A stretch of 64,000 nt of DNA. Origin: Nelumbo lutea. Lineage: Eukaryota > Streptophyta > Magnoliopsida > Proteales > Nelumbonaceae. The notes beneath the pieces were generated by a model. That model was not told the origin of the DNA and ran no database searches. It saw nothing but the letters and a program-made list of their open reading frames with translations. This document shows positions 57,471-64,000 of this stretch, in pieces. The stretch's first letter is position 1; every line of letters starts with the position of its first letter. The position numbers and the translations under genes were made by a program. The DNA lies in NCBI GenBank assembly GCA_022828595.1, contig JAKGHH010000001.1, positions 136,171,017 through 136,235,016 on the forward strand. Direction: 5' to 3'.

Positions 57471-60400
57471 GTGTTCTGATGTAATTCAGGAAGAAGAAAG
57501 AAAAGTCAACTAGCCTTCGAAGAGAAGAAGAAGAGGAAGTGAGAGAAGAGAGAAGAGAGAAGAGAAGAAGAAAAAGGGGTTCGGTTAGATAGATCTGCCG
57601 CCCCACTAGATATTATATATATTTATGTCCTTACAAAGGTAGGAGTTACTCTAATACCCCTACTTAAAATAAAAGACAAATAAACAAAAATAAGCAAGGC
57701 CCAACCGGTGCAACTGTAATAAAAAGAAATAAAGAATAAAATGAAATGTGGGGCGAGAACCATACAAACACACTAAAGAGCTACTAACTATCTCTACACT
57801 CCCCCTCATTCCCAACTTGTGTAAATCCATCTCCAACTTGATTTTTGTGACTGCTTTAGTAAAGAGATCAGCTGATTGCATGTCTGAGGCGATATAAGGA
57901 AGACACACTTCTTGAAATGCAACTCGCTCCCGGATAAAATGTCTGTCCACCTCAATATGCTTAGTCTTGTCATGCTGTATTGGGTTGTGGGCAATATTAA
58001 TTGTAGCTTGATTAACGCAATACAACATCAAAGGCTTCTCATAATCAATTTCCAGCTCATTAAGCAAGGATTTCAGCCATAACACTTCTGCAACACCATT
58101 GGCCATTGACCTGTATTCAGCTTCGGCATTGGAGAGCGCAACAACATTTTGTTTCTTGCTTCTCCAGGAAACAAGATTTCCCCCCACAAATGCACAATAC
58201 CTAGAGGTAAACTTTCTGTCATCAACACATCCAGCCCAATCAGCATCTGTATATACTTCTACTTTCATGTGGCCACTATTCTTAAAGAGTATGCCTCTCT
58301 CTGGGCATCTCTTCAAGTAAGCAAGTATCCTTTCCACTACAAGAAGGTGAGTGGTCCTACGAGAATGCATGTACTAACTAACAACACTGACAGCATATGA
58401 AATATCTAGTTGAGTTAGGTAAAGATAACGAAGTTTCCCAACCAACCTTTGATACAGCCCAATATTATGGTTCAGCTCAATGGGTGTGTCAGCAGGCTTC
58501 ACTCCTAACTTTCTAGTTTCTTCCAACAAGTGAAGAACATACTTTCTTTGAGAGATAAAAATTCCATGCTTAGATCGAGCTACCTCAATTCCCAAGAAAT
58601 AGCGCAATTCTCCTAAGTCCTTCACTTCAAATTCCTTGTAAAGATGTCGTTTAAGAGATTCAATCTCACTAATACCACTTCCTGTTATCGCAATGCCATC
58701 CACATAGACAGCGAGTAGGGTCAAAGAAGAGTCTGTCTTCTTAAAGAGGAGAGTGTGATTTGGCTAAGCTTGCATGTAACCAAATTTTTCCAAAGCCAGT
58801 GTAAACCTATCAAACCAAGCTCTCGGAGATTGTTTCAACCCATATAAAGCCTTCTTCAGTAGGCAAACTTTCCTTCCTATTTTTGTACTGTAAAAACCAA
58901 GGGGTAACTCCATGTACACCTCTTCTTGCAAGTCTCCATTGAGGAAAGAATTCTTAACGTCCATCTGAAGTATTGGCCATGAGAAATTTGCAGCAATGGA
59001 TAGTAGGACTCTGATAGTGTTCATCTTGGCAACTAGTGCAAAGGTTTCCATATAGTCTATGCCACAAGTTTGTGTTAATCCCTTTGCAACCAATCCGGCC
59101 TTATACCTTTCTATAGAACCATCAGAATTATATTTCACAATAAACATCCATCTGCATCCAACAGGTTTCTTCCCCTCAGGTTGGTTAACTAGTTTCCATG
59201 TGTTGTTCTTAACAAGAGCATCCATCTCTGTTTTCATCGCTTCCTTCCACTCAGGTATCAATAGAGCTTCTTGCACTGTTTTGGGTATAGGAATAGTAGC
59301 AATAGATGCCAGGTAAGATCTATAGGATTCTGAGAGACAATAATAAGAAAGGAATTTGGAGATACAATGGGTAGTGGATGAAGTACAACGGCGCTTCCCT
59401 TTATGAATTGCAATTGGAAGATCAAGGTCATCTGAAGGGGGAGGCTGAGGATCAACGGTGTCGGGCAAAGTATTTGCAGTAATGGGCTCAACAATGGAAG
59501 CAATGGTAGTGCTTGGATCCGAAGCTATAGAAGACGTTGGGATCAACCTGGACTGCTGCTGAGGACAGGAATCAACCTCCCTCCACTATCTGTGATACAC
59601 TCTCAACTCCCTTCACTTTTAACAACCCTCTTCACGACACTCCCCCTCTGTAACTAGGACAGATAATGGAACTTTTGGGGCTGAAATTGAAATCCCTTTC
59701 TCACTACTCTCCCCCTGAGGAGAAGCCTTATGATAGTAGGGCATATCCTCAAAAAAGTGACATCCATGGACACAAAATGCTTTCCTGAAACAGGCTCATA
59801 ACATCAATGTCCCTTTTGATTATGTGCATACCCAAGGAAAATACATTTAGCAGCTTTGGGATCAAACTTGGAGCAATGAGGTCCAAGGATTTGACAAAAC
59901 AAGTATGCCCAAAAGTTTTAAGGGGAATAGTGAATAGGTCATTGTCTGGATACAGAAGGTTGAATGGTGTTTCCAAGTCTAGAACCCGTGAAGGAATCAT
60001 GTTAATAAGGTAAATAGTTGTACGGATTGCATCCCCCTAGAAGCGTATGGGAACATTAGAGTTGACCATGATGCTTCTGGCTAACTCTAGGATATGTCTA
60101 TTTTTTCTCTCAGCAACCCCATTCTGCTGAAGTGTACAAGGACAGGTGCTCTGATGAATGACCCTATGATCTAGGAGATATGATGCCAAGGGTTTTGCAA
60201 AGTACTCCTTAGCATTATTGGATCTAAGAATTGTGATCTTGACTTCAAATTGGGTCAGTACCATCTGATGGAAAGCCTGGGTCAGAGAAGGGACCTCATC
60301 TCGAGAGTGCATAAGGTAAACCCATGAGAAACGGGTATAATCATCAACAAATAACAAAAAATATATGTACCCTCTCATATTAGGAGTATGATAATGGCCC

Positions 60401-60968
60401 CCAAACATCTGTATGCACAATTTCAAAAGGAAGATTGCTTCTTTTATTGCTCAAAGGATAAGTTGATCTACAATGTTTTGCAAGTTCACAGCTTTCACAC
60501 CTCAGACTAAACACTTGGACTGACTCAAATAAATTTGGAAACAAACTCTTCAAAGACCCAAAAAACAAATGACCTAATCGATTATGCCAAAGCATAATCT
60601 AACTCCAAGACAGAGAGACAAACAATTTCCCAACTTCACTCTACTTCCCCGTGGATGTTCAAGCAGGTAAACTCCATTCGTCTCACGGCCAATCCCAATC
60701 ACCTTCTTTGTTTCCAAATCCTAAAAAACACAACAATTAGGAAAAAAGGCCACTTAATAGTTTTGATTCTTAGTAATACTACTAACTGAAAACAAGTTAA
60801 CAATAAGCTTAGGAACATGCAAAACTAAGGATAGGGAGATGGCATCAAATAGTCTGATGTCTCCCTTGCCAAAAATCGGCACAAGGGAGCCATCAACAGT
60901 AGATACTTTGTCTCTGCCAAAGGATAAACAATAGGTGGTAAACAAGGTAGATAAACTAGTCATATGGT
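57471..60968 (-). mobile_element. copia F: minus-strand copia 3' part
   Basis: 3' LTR about 57,471-57,798 (minus strand start TGTAGAGATAG after GAGGGGGAG). Upstream are RNase H (58,370-57,800), RT (59,546-58,374), integrase (60,426-59,700), GAG-pre-integrase (60,595-60,380) and the protease end up to 60,968, where LINE E begins. The LTR TATA-like stretch lies near 57,620. Gag and the 5' LTR would lie beyond the window. Confidence 0.85.
57800..60595 (-). pseudogene. copia F pol: integrase, RT, RNase H
   Basis: Integrase: LWHNRLGHLFFGSL and CESCELAKH, then LRSNNAKEYFAKP (DN of the core read as NN) and [53 protein letters not shown], then VYVDGIAITGS, where YVDD has become YVDG. RNase H: YTDADWAGCVDD, NIAHNPIQHDKTKHIEVDRH and SADLFTKAV. 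Frameshifts occur near 58,735 and 59,600 and a stop at about 58,371. Confidence 0.82.
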
Positions 60969-61179
60969 CTTTTATTTCATCAATAACAGAATGTTTTATT
61001 AGATTATAAAAATTGTGAAACTTTGAGTACAAGAGAGGGGAGCTAAAAGTGGCCCAAAACAAAGAATCCTTAAGCACCCCTTGCTTGGCTAACCCATCAG
61101 CCATGGAATTAGCACTTCTCTTCACCCAGTTGTACTTCACCTCAATATCCCTAAACCATTGTTGTCTTCCTTTAACCAC
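60754..61179 (-). pseudogene. Chimeric ORF: LINE E RNase H tail fused to copia F protease end
   Basis: One open frame of 141 codons. The N-terminal part is L1 RNase H end (YNWVKRSANSMADGLAKQG) and 3' UTR read-through (LIKHSVIDEIK); the C-terminal part is copia (DHMTSLSTLFTTYCLSFG, then VLHVPKLIVNLFSVSSITKN). It is a by-product of the LINE landing in the copia frame, not an evolved gene as far as the sequence shows. Confidence 0.8.
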
Positions 61180-61229
61180 CTAATTACCACCTCCGAGTCC
61201 CCTTCAATGATCAAGCACCGACTATTTAA

Positions 61230-62510
61230 TTATCTTACTCTTTTGATTCCTTCCAAAGCTACTAAAGTCTCTACCCTAAGAGAGTCACCCTCACCAATAG
61301 GGACAAAGAACATAGCAAAAATAATCCCAACCTCGTTTCTAAAAACTCCCCTAATCCCAGAAGGCCTAGGATTCCTTAAACTACAACCATCAAAATTCAG
61401 TTTCATGAATCCTGAAGGAGGGGGGGACCAAGAAGGTCTAGAGGTCCTTTTGCACTGAGCCAAGGTAGCAACTTCTTTCCACTTTCTCAAAAGATCAGCC
61501 ATGGAGAACTCTGAAAAAAGCTCCAAAGATTTCAGCCAATGATTGACCCTTAAGTGTATCAATTCAGTTAAATTCTCCATGGATCTTTCCTTGTCTGAAA
61601 AAAGTCTAGAGTTCCTCTCTTCCCATACGGACCAGCACACAGCTGCTCTAATGCTTCTCCACATGATCTTCCCTCTTTTCTTAGGCCATCTAGAGAACGA
61701 GGGAGAGAACAAGCTTTGCAAACTCACGGGGGGATTCCAAGTGCATCCAAACAAGGATGAAGCCCATTCCCAAATAGTCTTAGTAACCGGACAAGTAACC
61801 ATAAGGTGGTAAGTTGTTTCCCCATGTACAAAGAACACACCTATTGGGAAGTAAGCAAGAATTAGGTCACTTTCTTTGAAGCAAGTCGGTTGTGTTTATT
61901 CTTTCTAGGAAAGTTACCTAGCAAAAACTACCAACCCGAGGAGGAATGGGTTTACTCCAAATCTCATTAACAGGGAAGGAAAGGCCAAAGGGAGCAGGAG
62001 GATGGACCAAGGTCTCAAAAAACGACACACAGGAGAAAGAACCATTGGAGGATGGGGTCCAAATTCTGGAGTCATCCTTACCCAGGTCCAAGAAAACATT
62101 TTCAAGGGTGGCTAGTAGAGACGACAGGCAACCCAAATCCGTATCCCTTACTGTTCTCCTCAACCCTAGATTCCATCCAAAACCGGACTTAGAATCAGAA
62201 GGAACTAAGAAAGAAGAAATGAGTTTGTTCTTCAGGTCTGACAACGCAAGGGAAATTGGTCCATCAGAGATGAGTCCCCAACCCAAGGCTGCTCCCAGAA
62301 TTTTACGAGATTACCAGAGTTCAGATCATACCTTATCCAAGGGGAGAAAACCGAAAGCAAATCATGAATGGCTTTCCAAGGAGAAGCAGTTGTAGCCCTT
62401 GCCAAGATTCCTGGATCCCAGTCATTGTCTTCCAGTCCATGTATACTAACCACAATCTTCGTCCAGAGTTTGTCCCTTTCCATTGGAAACCTCCATAACC
62501 ATTTCCCCAT
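61230..62510 (-). pseudogene. LINE E zinc-binding and RNase H region
   Basis: 62,510-61,918: KWLWRFPMERDKLW, VKFWEQPWVGDSSL, SNGSFSCVSFFETLV and PIPPRVGSFCW, the zf-RVT lead. 61,838-61,230: HLMVTCPVTKTIWEW, then [20 protein letters not shown], the RNase H start. Frameshifts separate the pieces near 62,240 and 61,900. Confidence 0.8.
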
Positions 62511-63119
62511 GTTTCTTTTCCTGATATTCCCAATCCCAAGCCCTCCTTACTACTTGCTTCTAGTTACCACCTCCCAACTCACCCTATGGTCTTTCTTCTC
62601 CTCTCCTGCTCCCACAAGAAATCCCTCATTAATTTTTACTCCATGAGGCAAGCCTTTTCTCAAGTCTTTCCAGAACCGAGTTCCAGAAGTTGTCCTTCAT
62701 GGGATTATCTCCTAAGGGGAGACCCAAATAACTCAATGGCCAATCCGAAATTGCAAACCCTAATAACCCTGCATATTCACTTACCTCTCTCTCCTCCAAA
62801 TTCACTCCCACCAAACAGCTCTTATCAAAGTTCACTTTTAGATTGGACATCTGCTCAAATAATTGTATGGCCAATTTCAGGTTCCCTATCCAATTTATGT
62901 CCCCACCTTCATAGAAAAGAATTGTGTCATCTGCGAACTATAAGTGTATTAATGGTACTTGCTCCCTTCCTATTCTCCACCCTTTTACTAAGTTCCTCGC
63001 ATCAGCTCTATGAATCAATCTGCCCAAAACATCTACAACCAGAGTGAATAGGAGGGGGGAGAGGGGGTCTCCTTGTCTTATTCCCCTCGAGGCAAGAATG
63101 AAATTCCTTATAGCTCCAT

Positions 63120-63998
63120 TCACCAAGATTGAATAGTGGCAGCTCTTAACACAACCCAAATCCATTTACACCATCTGTTTCCAAACCCAAAACTCCTCAT
63201 CACCTCCACCAGGAAAGACCAATCAACTAGGTCATAGGCCTTCTCTAAATCTAGTTTGCAGACCACACCCTTCTTCTTGGACTTCTTGAAACTTTCCAAG
63301 CTCTCATTTGAAATCAAGATTTGATCAGTGATCTGCCTCCCCTTCACAAATGCTCCTTGATTGGGTGCAATAATAGAAGGAAGAACTTTCTTTATTCTTA
63401 GAGACAGCACTTTTGCAATTATCTTATACAGACTATGCACCAAACTGATAGGTCTAGAATCCTTAGGGGGTGAAGCCTCTTTCTTCTTTGGGATCAAAGC
63501 AATGAAAGTGGAGTTTAAGCCCCGATTGATTATTCCCCTCCTATAAAATTCCTCAAAGATTCGCATAATATCCTGCTTCACAATATCCCAGCAATCATGA
63601 TAAAAAGCCATTGTGAATCCATCTGGGCCTGGAGCTTTTGTCCTATCCATCATAAACACTGCCTCCTTAATCTCCTCTATATCAAAAACCATCTCTAATC
63701 CCTCCCTATCCGCTACACTTAGAGTAGGCCAATCCAGCCCTTCCAGCCAAACCCTCACATTTACCGGCCTTCTGAAAATAGATTTTAAATGATTTACAAA
63801 GGCCTCTGCTATTTCTGCTTGGTGGGAAATTACTTCACCTTCGACTTCCAATTTTGAAATGAAGTCCGTCCTTCTTCTGCTATTTGCCAAAGAATGGAAA
63901 AACCTCGTGTTTCTGTCTCCCTCCTTTAACCATTTGCACCTAGATTTCCTCCAACTTATTTCCTCCTGGAGCAAAAGGTCTTCCATCTGCCTCCTCAC
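63120..63998 (-). pseudogene. LINE E reverse transcriptase, N-terminal part, open 292 codons
   Basis: RFFHSLANSRRRTDFISKLE, then [59 protein letters not shown] and VCKLDLEKAYDLVDWSFLVE are all family motifs in order, with the first catalytic Asp present. The frame shifts near 63,130. The next piece (63,165-62,938) has RGIRQGDPLSPLLFTLVVD and ends at a TAG directly before FADDTILF. Confidence 0.88.
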
Positions 63999-64000
63999 AC

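Larger units (their letters stand above)
60969..64000 (-). mobile_element. LINE E: L1-type LINE ORF2, inserted in copia F, runs off the right edge
   Basis: From right to left: RT (63,998-63,120), RT palm and thumb (63,165-62,629), zinc domain (62,510-61,914), RNase H (61,838-61,080), 3' UTR with AATAAA-like end at about 60,970. Its 5' end and the matching copia flank are outside the window, so the target duplication cannot be read. Confidence 0.88.

Noticed and set aside
1..64000. CRISPR arrays, bacterial-type operons, rRNA or tRNA genes
   Set aside because: No regularly spaced direct repeats, no polycistronic prokaryotic gene layout, and no recognisable rRNA or tRNA sequence; tRNA-like strings seen are copia primer sites.

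Overview
The window reads as nuclear DNA of a flowering plant. It has intron-rich genes with GT-AG junctions, plant-type Ty1/copia elements (primer sites like TGGTATCAGAGC, polypurine tracts like TTGAGGGGGAGTG), L1-type LINEs with a zinc-binding and RNase H tail, RTE tails, hAT and Tourist MITEs and a non-autonomous Helitron. I cannot place the species; abundant repeats and introns up to 13.6 kb suggest a large, repeat-rich genome.

Only two host genes are supported, both on the minus strand. (1) A divergent LEUNIG-type transcriptional co-repressor, 12,203 down to 1,178: 16 exons, 703 codons, phase kept at every junction. Its last exon (end of WD repeat 6 and repeat 7) is not in the window; the final intron runs into a copia element cut by the left edge. 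(2) A FLYING SAUCER (FLY1/FLY2)-type multi-pass membrane RING-H2 E3 ubiquitin ligase, stop codon at 15,854. Its exons lie at 15.9-18.2, 27.1-27.3, 29.3-30.3, 43.3 and 57.0 kb: 11 exons, 449 codons plus stop. Its 5' exons lie beyond the right edge. Nearly everything from 18.2 to 57.0 kb, which looks like a gene desert full of transposons, is therefore intron of this one gene.

Layout: 1-1.06 kb copia 3' end; 1.18-12.2 kb LEUNIG-like gene, with copia and RTE remnants in its second-last intron; 12.2-15.85 kb intergenic (Helitron piece, hAT MITE, RTE tail); 15.85-18.2 kb FLY 3' exons; 18.2-27.1 kb intron with a Helitron that itself carries insertions, a 2.2 kb LTR, and a LINE with a 16-bp duplication; 27.1-30.3 kb FLY middle exons with a MITE-split LINE piece; 30.3-43.3 kb intron with a minus-strand copia element and a four-level nest (Tourist MITE in hAT in LINE B in LINE A); 43.3 kb FLY exon; 43.4-57.0 kb intron with copia B nested in copia A, RTE and LINE tails; 57.0 kb FLY exon; 57.4-64 kb a minus-strand copia split by an L1-type LINE running off the right edge.

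All transposon ORFs seen carry stops, frameshifts or lost catalytic residues, so none looks autonomous. I found no tRNA, rRNA, CRISPR array or operon-like system. The notable biology is the reconstructed >41 kb gene, the co-repressor with a divergent N-terminus, and nested insertions with readable target-site duplications giving relative ages.
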